Part shown: positions 41,301-49,526 of the stretch, piece by piece | How the letters are laid out: each line of letters opens with the position of its first letter | Numbering within the stretch: the stretch's first letter is position 1 | Origin: Paenibacillus sp. FSL H8-0332 | GTDB taxonomy: Bacteria; Bacillota; Bacilli; Paenibacillales; Paenibacillaceae | Assembly (NCBI RefSeq): GCF_037963835.1 | Contig: NZ_CP150145.1 | Coordinates: 4,278,001 to 4,342,000 of the forward strand | Direction of reading: 5' to 3' | Length of the DNA: 64,000 bases | The notes under the pieces: model-generated | Told to the model about the DNA's origin: nothing | Seen by the model: only the letters and a program-made list of their open reading frames with translations | Database searches by the model: none | Translations under genes and position numbers: made by a program

Positions 41301-44300
41301 GAATGAGTTGAACCGCAAAATGATCCAGATTCGCTTTATATTCCGGTTCCCAGCCAAAGCTGCCTTCCGCTAGCAATTGTCCACCCATCCTGAATACCGC
41401 CCCGGGAATGTGCAAGAAATCCGAAGCCTTAACCACATCTGCCGCATACTCAGGCGTTACCGGAGCTGGTGCCTCCAGCAGTACTTTGGCCGGAGCCGTC
41501 CAGCATCGTTTCTGCTCAAAGGGATACGCTGGCAGCGGCACGCGTCTGCGGGCTTGCCCGCGATAACAGCTCCTCCAGTCAATTGCTACACCTTGCAGAT
41601 AAGCTGCTGCAACCTCCCATAGAGATGCATTCGGCTTCAATTCAGCATGAGCACTCTCCATATCCGTTTTGGACAGTTGATTCCAAGAGATTTGATCTCT
41701 TTCCCCGGTGCCCAACGCATATTCATCCTGCAGATACGCGGTTCTAAAGATAACAAGCTTACGCTGCAGGTCCTGAACAGAATTCACAGTTACCGCTAAC
41801 CGGTGGGTATAAGCTGAGCGGCTCAGGCTGGAGCAGTAACAGATGTCCGCCAGAGAAGCTGCGGTACCCGGAAGAAACTGCAGGAAACGATCCACATATC
41901 TCAGAAGCGCTTGCGCAGACCAGGCAGACAAAGTAAATAATTGCACGTCTTCAGCTGGAAACGGCTCAGGCTTAATAAAGTAGTCTTCCAGAATGGCATG
42001 GCAGTTGGTTCCACTCAGTCCGAAGGAACTGACACCCGCTCTGCGGACTCCGCATTCTGGACGCCATTCCTCGCCTGAATCCGCCACATATACCGGCATA
42101 TCCGAAAAATCGATATGCGGATTAGGCAGAGTGAAGTGGAGTGACGCCGGGATGTAACCATGGAAGACAGCAAGCGCCGCTTTGATGAAGCCGGCAATGC
42201 CTGCCGCTGCGTCCAAATGGCCGATATTGGTCTTGACCGACCCCACTGCACAAAATTGCCTGCGCTCCGTATACTTACGAAATGCGGACGCGATGCCCTC
42301 CACTTCAACAGGATCCCCAAGCCTTGTTCCCGTACCATGCGCCTCAATGTACGTAACGGTCTCCGGGTCCAGTTCTGCCCTCCTCCAGGCTTCCTCAATG
42401 ACAAGTGATTGGGCTGCAGCATTCGGTGCGGTAATTCCGCCAGACCTACCGTCCGAATTCACCGCGCTTGCCTTGATGACAGCATAAATGTGGTCCCCAT
42501 CGGCTACAGCCTGCTGGAGTGGCTTCAGCAGTACAGCGCCTCCCCCCTCTCCACCACCGGTCCCATTGGCAGAATGGTCAAAGGTCTTAGCGCGCCCATC
42601 AGGAGAGGCTATTCCCATTTCGTAGATATTCTGATCCACCATCGACAAATAAAGATTAACTCCCCCGGCAATGGCCATATCGCAGCCGCCCAGAAGCAGT
42701 TCCTGAACGGCATGGTGCACGGCAACGAGTGAGGAAGAGCAAGCGGTATCAATCACTTCGGCCGGTCCCGTTAAATTAAAGGTATATGCAATTCTCCCGG
42801 CGATGGCAGCCTGCAGATTCCCCGGAATAGCTGACGGTTCGATTTGCTCCATAAGCTCGAGATATTTCGGCTTGCCCGTCCCGGCAAAAACCCCGGTCCG
42901 CGAGCCGAACACCTCCTTCTCCCCATAGCCCGCATCCTGAAAGGCCTCCCAGACCACCTGCAGGAACAGACGCTGTTGCGGGTCCATCATGGCTGCCTCG
43001 TTCGGCGATATTTGAAAAAATTGCGGATCGAAGGTGTCGATCCTCTCCAGATAAGCACCTCTTGGAAAGCTGGCCCCATACTCATCTGAAACAGCAATGC
43101 CCGGAAGAATATCCTGTAGACGCTGCTGCGGAATCACACCCACCGAATCTACGCCCCGACAAAGATTATCCCAGAATTCCTCCTGGGAAGCGGCATGGGG
43201 AAAGCGGCACGCTATTCCGATTACCGCAATATCATTATTTCCACTTAATCGGCTTCCGTTACTGTCCGCAACCCGCTCTGAATTCTGCACTTGTACAGCC
43301 CTTAGACCTTCCCTTTCTACATTTACCTTCTCCCTACCAGAAGACCGCAGCACTTCCGCCTGGCATGCAATCGTATGGTGCGTGAACAATTGGGAGATGG
43401 TCAACTTCACATCAAAGGCCTGGTTAATCCGGCTCTGCAGCCGGACTACGGACAGCGAGTTACCGCCGGATTCAAAGAAGCTGCTGTGTATGCCGAATTC
43501 CCCGCCGCCCAGCAGCTTTCGCCAAATCTCTATCAGCTTTTCTTCAACTGCATTTCGCGGACCGGCCAATCCGTTCATCCGCCGCGGCACCTTAAGCGCA
43601 CTTTTGTCCGTTTTTCCGTTCACTGTCATAGGCATCCTTGCCAATTCAACGAAATGAACAGGAACCATGTACTCGGGTACAAAACGCCGGAGATGCGCAG
43701 TCAGGCTCTCTTGCGTAATGTCTGCAGCCGATTTGTCATTCGCAGAGAATCGGGTGTAAAAGGCCGCTAATTCCGTTGAATTAGCGGAAACGCCATGGAC
43801 CAGCGCTACTTCTTTAATTCCCGGATATTCCCGCAGTACACTCTCAATCTCGCCCAGCTCGACCCGCATCCCGTTGATTTTGACCTGGTGATCAATTCGT
43901 CTGATAAACTGTAAGTGACCGTCAGGCAACCATCTCACTATATCCCCTGTACGGTATAATCGTGCTCCCGGTCTGAACGGATGAGCGATGAATGCCTTAC
44001 TGGTCAGCTCCGGGCGGTTAATATAGCCGCGGGCTAAGCCGGCTCCGCCGATATACAGCTCACCTGAAGCCCCGTAGGGAAGCAACCGCTGCTCGGCATC
44101 CAATACATACACCTGATAATTGGTCAAGGGTTTGCCGATAGGTACAGTGCCATGATTGCTGCCCGAATGCCATTCATACAGAGTGGTATTGATCGTCGCT
44201 TCAGTAGGTCCGTAAATATTGAACAGGAAACGGATATCGAAACGTTGCTTCAGTCTGCAGGCTAATTCATGCGTAAAAGATTCACCCGCCATAATTACAT

Positions 44301-45861
44301 AATCAAGCTGATGCGGAAGCCCGTCTGTCTGCTCCATCAGCACTTCCATCAGGGAAGGAACAGTATTAATGACATTGATCTTCTCTTCACATACCAGATC
44401 CCAGAAGCAATCCGGATCAGTGATTTGGGTTCTGGAAATAAGATATAACGTACCGCCAGTCGCCAAAGGAAGGAACACCTGTTGTACCGAAGGATCGAAT
44501 GTATAAGGGGCCAGAAGTACATGACGCAGTGAAGCGTCAAACGAATAATGCAGCATTAAGCCTGCTATTTGATTAACGATGCTCCGGTGTTCAATCATGA
44601 CTCCCTTCGGGCGGCCGGTTGAGCCGGAGGTGTACAGCACATAAGCCAAATGATGCGGTGCCGCTAACGTCGGCAGATTATCCGCCTCGCAGCCGGTAAC
44701 AAAGGGAATGGTAATGTCAATTATCCTCCAGGGGCCAGCTAGCTCAGGCTGTGCTCCAATCGTCAGCACAAACTCTATACCGCTGTCTTCCATCATCTGC
44801 TGCAGCCTTTCCTGCGGGAGTTCCGGATCAAGCGGACAATAGGCACCCCCTGCCTTCAACACAGCGTTAATGGCGATAATCATCTCAATGGATTGCCGCA
44901 CCACAATCCCCACAATCTGCTCAGGTCTTACACCATATTCCCTCAGTATTCCAGCCAGTCCGTTGGCTCTCCGGTTAAGTTCGCGGTAAGTCACCTTCCG
45001 GTCTTCCTGGACCAGCGCTGTCTGATCCGGCATTCTTGCGGCTTGCTCCTCCAGGAATTGGTGCAATAACCGAACACTGTTCCCCGTGTGAAAAGTGTTA
45101 TTTAACGTTGTTAAGAGAATCTCACATTCGGTGGATGCAAGCATAGGGCATTCGCCGGCATCCAGAGATGCAAGAGGCTTCATCGTCAAAGCTCCCAGCA
45201 CATGGACCAGGTTGGCGGCAAACGAACGAATAATAGCAGCATCGTACAAGTTCGGATCGAAGATAAACTGCAGTATTTGCCCTTGTGTGGAATCACTACA
45301 CTTCCACTTTACCACCAGCGGGAAAAGCATGAGCCCCTCCGGAGAGGTCTGGAGTCCTTCATCAACAACGGCGATTTGCTGCAGCACCTCGGTACGGAAG
45401 CCCGGTAATGTAAGCAGTCTCTCCTTAACCTGCTCCAGCGGGAGCCCTCGATGATTGAACGAACGCGAGAGTTCGGCATGCATGGCTTCCAGCAGAGTCT
45501 TCCAGGGCTGGTCCTGCTCCACGCGATTTCTTAGATAGAGCACTTGACCGCCCTCTTGTCCGGACTGCCTTAATGTGGTTGTACCGATGAGCGACTCTCC
45601 ATGCTCGTTGTAACGGCACAGTAGGCCCGAAACAGCAGTCAGCAGTACAATAAGCCTGGCCAGTTCTGATCCGCCGGACACCTGCTCCAGTTGCCTCAGG
45701 ATTGTCACGGGTATTACCGCTTCCCAGCATTCTGTACCTTCTACAGAGCTCTCTGCTGAAGTATTTTGTGCCGGAAGCATCTCCTTGGGGAGCTGCGGTG
45801 ACAGCTTCTTCATCCAATATTCATCAATGATCTTGCTCTTCAAATCAACATCATGCACCAT
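38308..45861 (-). CDS. NRPS-PKS: (C-lobe)-A-PCP-KS-cMT-KR-ACP
   Basis: Protein of 2,517 aa, the first module of the main line. Residues 1-250 match only the C-terminal lobe of a C domain and carry no HHxxxDG; A about 270-760 (TSGSTGRPKG near 412, pocket D-P-Q-N-I-A-I-I-N, not assigned); PCP with GGNSLSV near 799; KS about 879-1310 (Cys in DTACSSS near 1036, HGTGT near 1174, NIGHLDAAAG); post-KS motif VPLPAYPFEQKRCW; C-methyltransferase about 1480-1800 with the SAM motif ILEVGGGSG near 1674; KR about 1850-2330 (TGGLGRLG near 2107, Tyr in ADYAAANAF near 2276); ACP with GGDSLLI near 2424. It loads an amino acid and extends it with one alpha-methylated, beta-hydroxy ketide. The missing C N-lobe suggests that the stand-alone C protein upstream supplies condensation. 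Confidence 0.93.
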   Translation of the reverse strand: MVHDVDLKSKIIDEYWMKKLSPQLPKEMLPAQNTSAESSVEGTECWEAVIPVTILRQLEQVSGGSELARLIVLLTAVSGLLCRYNEHGESLIGTTTLRQSGQEGGQVLYLRNRVEQDQPWKTLLEAMHAELSRSFNHRGLPLEQVKERLLTLPGFRTEVLQQIAVVDEGLQTSPEGLMLFPLVVKWKCSDSTQGQILQFIFDPNLYDAAIIRSFAANLVHVLGALTMKPLASLDAGECPMLASTECEILLTTLNNTFHTGNSVRLLHQFLEEQAARMPDQTALVQEDRKVTYRELNRRANGLAGILREYGVRPEQIVGIVVRQSIEMIIAINAVLKAGGAYCPLDPELPQERLQQMMEDSGIEFVLTIGAQPELAGPWRIIDITIPFVTGCEADNLPTLAAPHHLAYVLYTSGSTGRPKGVMIEHRSIVNQIAGLMLHYSFDASLRHVLLAPYTFDPSVQQVFLPLATGGTLYLISRTQITDPDCFWDLVCEEKINVINTVPSLMEVLMEQTDGLPHQLDYVIMAGESFTHELACRLKQRFDIRFLFNIYGPTEATINTTLYEWHSGSNHGTVPIGKPLTNYQVYVLDAEQRLLPYGASGELYIGGAGLARGYINRPELTSKAFIAHPFRPGARLYRTGDIVRWLPDGHLQFIRRIDHQVKINGMRVELGEIESVLREYPGIKEVALVHGVSANSTELAAFYTRFSANDKSAADITQESLTAHLRRFVPEYMVPVHFVELARMPMTVNGKTDKSALKVPRRMNGLAGPRNAVEEKLIEIWRKLLGGGEFGIHSSFFESGGNSLSVVRLQSRINQAFDVKLTISQLFTHHTIACQAEVLRSSGREKVNVEREGLRAVQVQNSERVADSNGSRLSGNNDIAVIGIACRFPHAASQEEFWDNLCRGVDSVGVIPQQRLQDILPGIAVSDEYGASFPRGAYLERIDTFDPQFFQISPNEAAMMDPQQRLFLQVVWEAFQDAGYGEKEVFGSRTGVFAGTGKPKYLELMEQIEPSAIPGNLQAAIAGRIAYTFNLTGPAEVIDTACSSSLVAVHHAVQELLLGGCDMAIAGGVNLYLSMVDQNIYEMGIASPDGRAKTFDHSANGTGGGEGGGAVLLKPLQQAVADGDHIYAVIKASAVNSDGRSGGITAPNAAAQSLVIEEAWRRAELDPETVTYIEAHGTGTRLGDPVEVEGIASAFRKYTERRQFCAVGSVKTNIGHLDAAAGIAGFIKAALAVFHGYIPASLHFTLPNPHIDFSDMPVYVADSGEEWRPECGVRRAGVSSFGLSGTNCHAILEDYFIKPEPFPAEDVQLFTLSAWSAQALLRYVDRFLQFLPGTAASLADICYCSSLSRSAYTHRLAVTVNSVQDLQRKLVIFRTAYLQDEYALGTGERDQISWNQLSKTDMESAHAELKPNASLWEVAAAYLQGVAIDWRSCYRGQARRRVPLPAYPFEQKRCWTAPAKVLLEAPAPVTPEYAADVVKASDFLHIPGAVFRMGGQLLAEGSFGWEPEYKANLDHFAVQLILQFFRSYGLFNDQNVYSGQEIMHKTRIAPPYQRLVSYMLSFLNQKGCLHSEGDIHSLTGVYSSLDVKDLCAEYCRQYPELAGSFQILKHCFQAYPDVLSGKRSPLSVLFPDGTSHFLQSFANRRRTLGDLHEILAIDALQQHITVLAQLHRPVRILEVGGGSGTIGKAIFSGLAGLQVEYCFTDIGRSIVLEASKQFKEYPFVQYQVFNIEEDPLIQGFKPGQFDIIVGLNVIHATRNLRCALSQLKKIIAAGGVLYLIEKVLSEPGENLVWGLTEGWWHFEDTDIRQATPLLSAPAWEKLLHEEQFADVRSYSLELAGTSDTESGTALIIGSMGKTLALPPEELMYEVRWLPKKPDAEPVSQPGGVWLIFRDELGIGEHLSGQLMRLGCSIITVDKGSEFNFRHSNRFTIDAGEEVHYIRLMNILAEQGRQISGVIHLWACTACAEVPDSGTADLLLQAGLYSVTYLTRAMLNFGTHDEADIRVVTDHAVMLAGDQAVSPGKSSILGLVKVISQEHPKLRCYALDVDTGAYSAEEVSALIMKELAENKNDGLVAFRQERLVQELARFNPKNYPRQEFRVREDGIYIVTGGLGRLGMEICRYLSREKPVKLVIISRSVLPDKLRWRQCLEHPAEGIHPSDMHKLASLLELEDNTGSEIHYFAGDVADEQRMREIMAQVRRIAGSVHGVIHCAAAPGACSQPLKTQTQEKFRQVLRPKIQGTLVLDSLLAQDPLDFFVVYSSVASLWGGVGGADYAAANAFLDAFSASRNARGKNTLAVNWYAWEGLTDPGCMGYMPPGDALAALRIGLSSRMDQVVIGKFDPHVLAEWAPMMKIRLAPDVIRGTSSGIRPVKAEPLPGIAAESLKEVLLTGRSDGEFTVLEKQISLIWAQVLGYEEFDVNDNFFDIGGDSLLILKVLSLVNAQVDAEVEAGDLFSYGTIARLAQFIGDKRAVPQAAPEQPSWAGSTAPEDDALRRLIKSVKNDGISVGEAMKGFEEL

Positions 45862-45897
45862 TCACAGCCCCCTTTGTATACAATCCAAGCACCTGGA

Positions 45898-47052
45898 CTA
45901 GTCGGCAGCCTTCCACTCATCCTCCAGAACAGCCAGGCGGGACTCAAAAGTTGGCGGCTCCTCCCGCAGTTCCGCTTCCCATTGCTGCCTGCAACTGCAA
46001 TCCAGGCCGTCCAGTGCGGATATATCCAATGTTCGGTTATATTCCTTCAAGGCTGCGAGCACTCTGTCGCTGCATTCCGGACAATTATAGGGCACTCCCA
46101 CCGGCGAAGGATAGAACTGGAACAACCCGACTATCAATTTTCCAAGGTGGGCTGTACGCTTGACGACCTCCAGGATACTCCACAACCAGGCCGTCTTGTA
46201 TCCCTTGCGTTCACTCAGAACCTGGACCAGAGTATAGTCCTGGATGGTGCAGGTTTCCAGTGATACTGTCGTCCCTCCGACCCGGAAGGAATGTTCAACA
46301 GCCAGTACTGCTTGTTCAATAGCCTCCATCTCTGTCAAAAAAGGGGGCTTCAAAAGGACATACGTGCGCATATGCATCTCCCGGGTAATGATCTCTGCTG
46401 CTTTGTTATATTGTTTAAGCGTAAACCCCTTATTGATGCAAACATACCGCAGGAAATCGTCGACGAGTTCCAGTCCCATCGCTATTTCAATATGTTTATT
46501 TGGAAGGAGCCGCTTGATCTCCCTAATCTTCTCTTCGGTAACGAACTCGGGACGGGTCTCCACAACCAGCATTTTAATTTCAGGCGTTTCACCAATCATT
46601 TGCAGAATTCTCCACAAGGCCTCCGAAGGAATCTCTCGTTCATTGATAATGGATCCGTTATTATACACATTTAAGAGCGGAAACTGATCGAATGGAATAC
46701 GCTTGAACTCGTTCTCAAACTGCGCAATATAATTATCCGCCGAGATCGCTGTATCCGACCGGGTCTGCTTCGCCAAATGACCACACATGGTACAGCCATT
46801 ACCGTTCTTCAGCGCCCATTCACAGCCGTTAGACATCAGATACATAACGGCACGTTTGTATTGGATTCCCTGGAAATTCTCCTCCCGGATATCCGTCTCC
46901 GTGGCGACCGTATTCAGATGGAAATCCTGCTTGGGGATCTTAGCATGTATAGCCTCCATAGCCTTTGCAATCTGGCGGTAATACTTTACGGTTTCTTTGG
47001 AACCCGTCCAGGTGTAGGAGTCCATCCCGCCCCATTTGTTAAGATTACTCAT
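45898..47052 (-). CDS. Radical SAM enzyme of the RaSEA-like (archaeosine synthase radical SAM) type
   Basis: Protein of 384 aa with the cluster motif C-x9-C-x2-C (NGCEW...NGCTMCG near residue 80), the CTMCG form being typical of RaSEA-type proteins rather than the common CxxxCxxC. A distal part has CPEC and a CSCRQQ pair near the C terminus, perhaps for a second metal site. RaSEA acts with ArcS in tRNA archaeosine synthesis, which bacteria lack, so a bacterial copy inside an NRPS operon must do something else, most likely a radical step on a pathway intermediate. Start ATG 47052 has GGAGG 5 nt upstream; it overlaps the stop of the upstream C-domain gene by 8 nt. The family assignment comes from motif recognition, and the reaction is unknown. 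Confidence 0.78.
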   Translation of the reverse strand: MSNLNKWGGMDSYTWTGSKETVKYYRQIAKAMEAIHAKIPKQDFHLNTVATETDIREENFQGIQYKRAVMYLMSNGCEWALKNGNGCTMCGHLAKQTRSDTAISADNYIAQFENEFKRIPFDQFPLLNVYNNGSIINEREIPSEALWRILQMIGETPEIKMLVVETRPEFVTEEKIREIKRLLPNKHIEIAMGLELVDDFLRYVCINKGFTLKQYNKAAEIITREMHMRTYVLLKPPFLTEMEAIEQAVLAVEHSFRVGGTTVSLETCTIQDYTLVQVLSERKGYKTAWLWSILEVVKRTAHLGKLIVGLFQFYPSPVGVPYNCPECSDRVLAALKEYNRTLDISALDGLDCSCRQQWEAELREEPPTFESRLAVLEDEWKAAD

Positions 47053-48463
47053 AATGTCCTCCATTTCCTGATACCGGCTGAAGTTTGAATTCTACTTCCC
47101 AGAGCTGGTTCAGCTCCCGCTCCAGGTCGGTCAGACTACCCAATTGCCCCACCGGCTGCTGCAGATCCGCAAGCATAAGTCTTAACATTCCTACAAATCT
47201 TTCACGGAGCAAGGCAATGTCTTCCCTGTTGAAGATCTCTGTGTGATAGACAAAATGAAAAGCTGTCTGATGAATATCTGTAATGGAGAGCAATAAAGGA
47301 TAGTTCGTAGAGCTGTGGCCAGAGAAATCCTCCAGTTGCAGATTCCCGAACGTTCGGATATTTAACGGGTAATTCTCAATAATCAGCAGTGTATCGAAAA
47401 GCTCCTTCCGGCTGCCGGCCTCCATCCACTCCTGCACATCGACTAGTGGAGTAATCTCATAAGGCTGTCTCCGCAGATTGGACTGCCGGATATTCAGCAG
47501 GACATCGATAACTCTGGATTCATGATTTGCGTGTACCCTCACCGGGACCGTATTCATGAGCAGCCCGGCAATCTGCTCTATCCCCGGCAGGTTGCCGCTG
47601 CGTCCGGATGCGGTGACCCCGAACACGACATCGTCCTGTCCCGAGTACTGTTGCAGCAAGAATCCCCATGCCGCCGTATAAATGTCACCCACCGTCACCC
47701 CAGTTGCCCGGGCCGCATGAATCAGGTCTTGTCTTAGCCCATCTTCGATCATGCAGGAATCGTATCCGGCTTCGTTGCTTCCGGCTGACATAGAACCGAT
47801 ATTCTGCGTGAGCAATGGACGAACCACATATCCCTGCAAATATTGCTGCCAGAATTCTTGCCTCCCGCCCGTGTCCTGTCCGTGCAGCCATTTCAGATAC
47901 TCCCTGAAGCCGGGCTTATGTATCGTTTGGGGGCGCCTTCCGGCTTGAAATGCTTCGTAAGCCTCCATGAACTCGCCGAGAATAATTCCGTTGCTCCAGC
48001 CATCATACAGAATATGGTGATGGCTGACTGTCATGACAAACCGGTTATCATCCCACTCGGTGACCATGACCCGAAACAAAGGAAGTTCCTCCAGCTGAAA
48101 CGGGTTGGAGCGGTCTGCCTGCAGAATTCCCTTCCAGGCTTCCTCCTTGTCCGCCTCATTGAGCAGCGTAAGATCATGCACGGTCATGGTAATCGGCCGG
48201 TGCTTGAGAATAATCTGAACCGGATGTTCGATATTCTCCCAGCGGAACACGGTCCGCAGCATCTCATTATGGCGTATCGTCCAATTCCAGGCTCTTACGC
48301 TGGCGGTAATATCCATTGGCCCGTGCAGGGAATAGCTGTATTGTTCGAAATATAAGCCGGAATCCGGTTGCCGCAGACAATGGTACAATAACCCTTCCTG
48401 CATGGAAGTAAGCTTAAGCATATCCTCTACCAGACTTTTTCGGATCGGACGGTGGTTGGTCAT
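47045..48463 (-). CDS. Stand-alone NRPS condensation domain
   Basis: Protein of 472 aa consisting of one complete C domain and nothing else. It opens with LTSMQEGLLYH, the form found in C domains that accept a D-configured donor after an epimerase, and keeps the catalytic HHHILYDG near residue 144 and a late ITASGRSG-type latch region. No A or PCP follows. It most plausibly condenses D-Asn from the divergent C-A-PCP-E protein (56727-61199) with the amino acid on the A-PCP of the 38308-45861 protein, whose own C domain lacks the N-lobe. The start is ATG 48463 with GGAGG at 8 nt. The donor and acceptor assignment is an inference. Confidence 0.88.
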   Translation of the reverse strand: MTNHRPIRKSLVEDMLKLTSMQEGLLYHCLRQPDSGLYFEQYSYSLHGPMDITASVRAWNWTIRHNEMLRTVFRWENIEHPVQIILKHRPITMTVHDLTLLNEADKEEAWKGILQADRSNPFQLEELPLFRVMVTEWDDNRFVMTVSHHHILYDGWSNGIILGEFMEAYEAFQAGRRPQTIHKPGFREYLKWLHGQDTGGRQEFWQQYLQGYVVRPLLTQNIGSMSAGSNEAGYDSCMIEDGLRQDLIHAARATGVTVGDIYTAAWGFLLQQYSGQDDVVFGVTASGRSGNLPGIEQIAGLLMNTVPVRVHANHESRVIDVLLNIRQSNLRRQPYEITPLVDVQEWMEAGSRKELFDTLLIIENYPLNIRTFGNLQLEDFSGHSSTNYPLLLSITDIHQTAFHFVYHTEIFNREDIALLRERFVGMLRLMLADLQQPVGQLGSLTDLERELNQLWEVEFKLQPVSGNGGHYE

Positions 48464-48484
48464 GACAGCTTCCTCCTCATCCCG

Positions 48485-49513
48485 TTAATTGTGAACAATT
48501 CCAATCCCGTAGGATAAGGACCTTCCATTCTGCTGGAAGCCCGACGGTTCCCGGCTCCCCTCGGGATCGGAAATCTCTGTGCAGGTGCTGCAGAGAAGCT
48601 TTACCTCATTCCAGTAAATTCCGACGTCGTATCCCCGGCCCCAAGTTTTGGGATGCAGGTGGATATCATGAAAGGCAATTATTCCTCCTTGCGATACCAG
48701 CTGGCGGTACATATGGTAGTCTGAACTAACTCCGCCATAGGAATGATCCCCGTCGATAAACAGCAGATCAATCTGCCTGTCCCCCAGGAGCCTGATTAAA
48801 TCCTGCTTGGTGGAATGGTGGAATGAGCGGTCCCGGATAAAAGAGAGCTGTTGGCCCGGTGCGCCGAAGCCGGAGTACAACTGCACCTCGTACTCATCCT
48901 GTCCGCCTCCGTAAGGGCCTCCCGGATAATCAATGCTGATCAGGCGGGCATTAGCATCCGCCAGCTGACACAGGCTGTAGAATACGCCGCCTCCAGCTGT
49001 TCCGATTTCCACTACTGTCTTAGGCTTGCGCTTCTGGACCAGCTCCAGAAATTCCCTGAGCTCATAAGGGTTCTGAATTGCCGGAAACAGCGGCATCCGC
49101 TCAGGTACTCCTTCCAGAATGGCGCGTAGACGCCGTGATTCCGGATCGGTTACATCCAGCTTCAAGTTTTCCGGTGTCAGCCGTTCAAAGAGTCCCGGAA
49201 TCAGCACCTTGTCCAGCAACCCGTCAATCAACCCGCTGCCGGTTGTATCCCGGAACCAGTCTTCCGGCAGAAGATCCAGTACAGCCGAGTCTGTCCTCCC
49301 TTCCTTCACCGACTGTTTAAGCTCTTCGGCTTGTCCGGCAGATAATGTTATGAATCCGGGCTTGGAATGATGAATAACCAGCACTTCCCCCTGGAAGTGA
49401 ATATGGTCCAGCCCGAATTTGTGGACCCATGGCAGATTGTTATACCTTTTGTGAATATAATGCTTGAGCGGTTCCACAGGCAGGAACCTTAAACATTGCG
49501 CAATTGTAGTCAT
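48485..49513 (-). CDS. Class I SAM methyltransferase, Methyltransf_24 / CmcI-like
   Basis: Protein of 342 aa. About 160 N-terminal residues have no family I recognise; the C-terminal half is a Rossmann methyltransferase with VVEIGTAGGG near residue 175 (motif I), ISIDYPGG near 200 and LLFIDGDHSYGGV near 252 followed by AFHDIH, which are typical of the Methyltransf_24 / cephalosporin-hydroxylase-like group. It would methylate a hydroxyl or amine of the product or a precursor. Start ATG 49513 is preceded by GGAGGG at a short spacing; a longer reading frame to 49648 would overlap the uvrA-like gene and looks like shadow. It lies 13 nt after the uvrA-like stop and 21 nt before the stand-alone C gene. 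Confidence 0.8.
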   Translation of the reverse strand: MTTIAQCLRFLPVEPLKHYIHKRYNNLPWVHKFGLDHIHFQGEVLVIHHSKPGFITLSAGQAEELKQSVKEGRTDSAVLDLLPEDWFRDTTGSGLIDGLLDKVLIPGLFERLTPENLKLDVTDPESRRLRAILEGVPERMPLFPAIQNPYELREFLELVQKRKPKTVVEIGTAGGGVFYSLCQLADANARLISIDYPGGPYGGGQDEYEVQLYSGFGAPGQQLSFIRDRSFHHSTKQDLIRLLGDRQIDLLFIDGDHSYGGVSSDYHMYRQLVSQGGIIAFHDIHLHPKTWGRGYDVGIYWNEVKLLCSTCTEISDPEGSREPSGFQQNGRSLSYGIGIVHN

Positions 49514-49526
49514 CGTTCCCTCCGGC

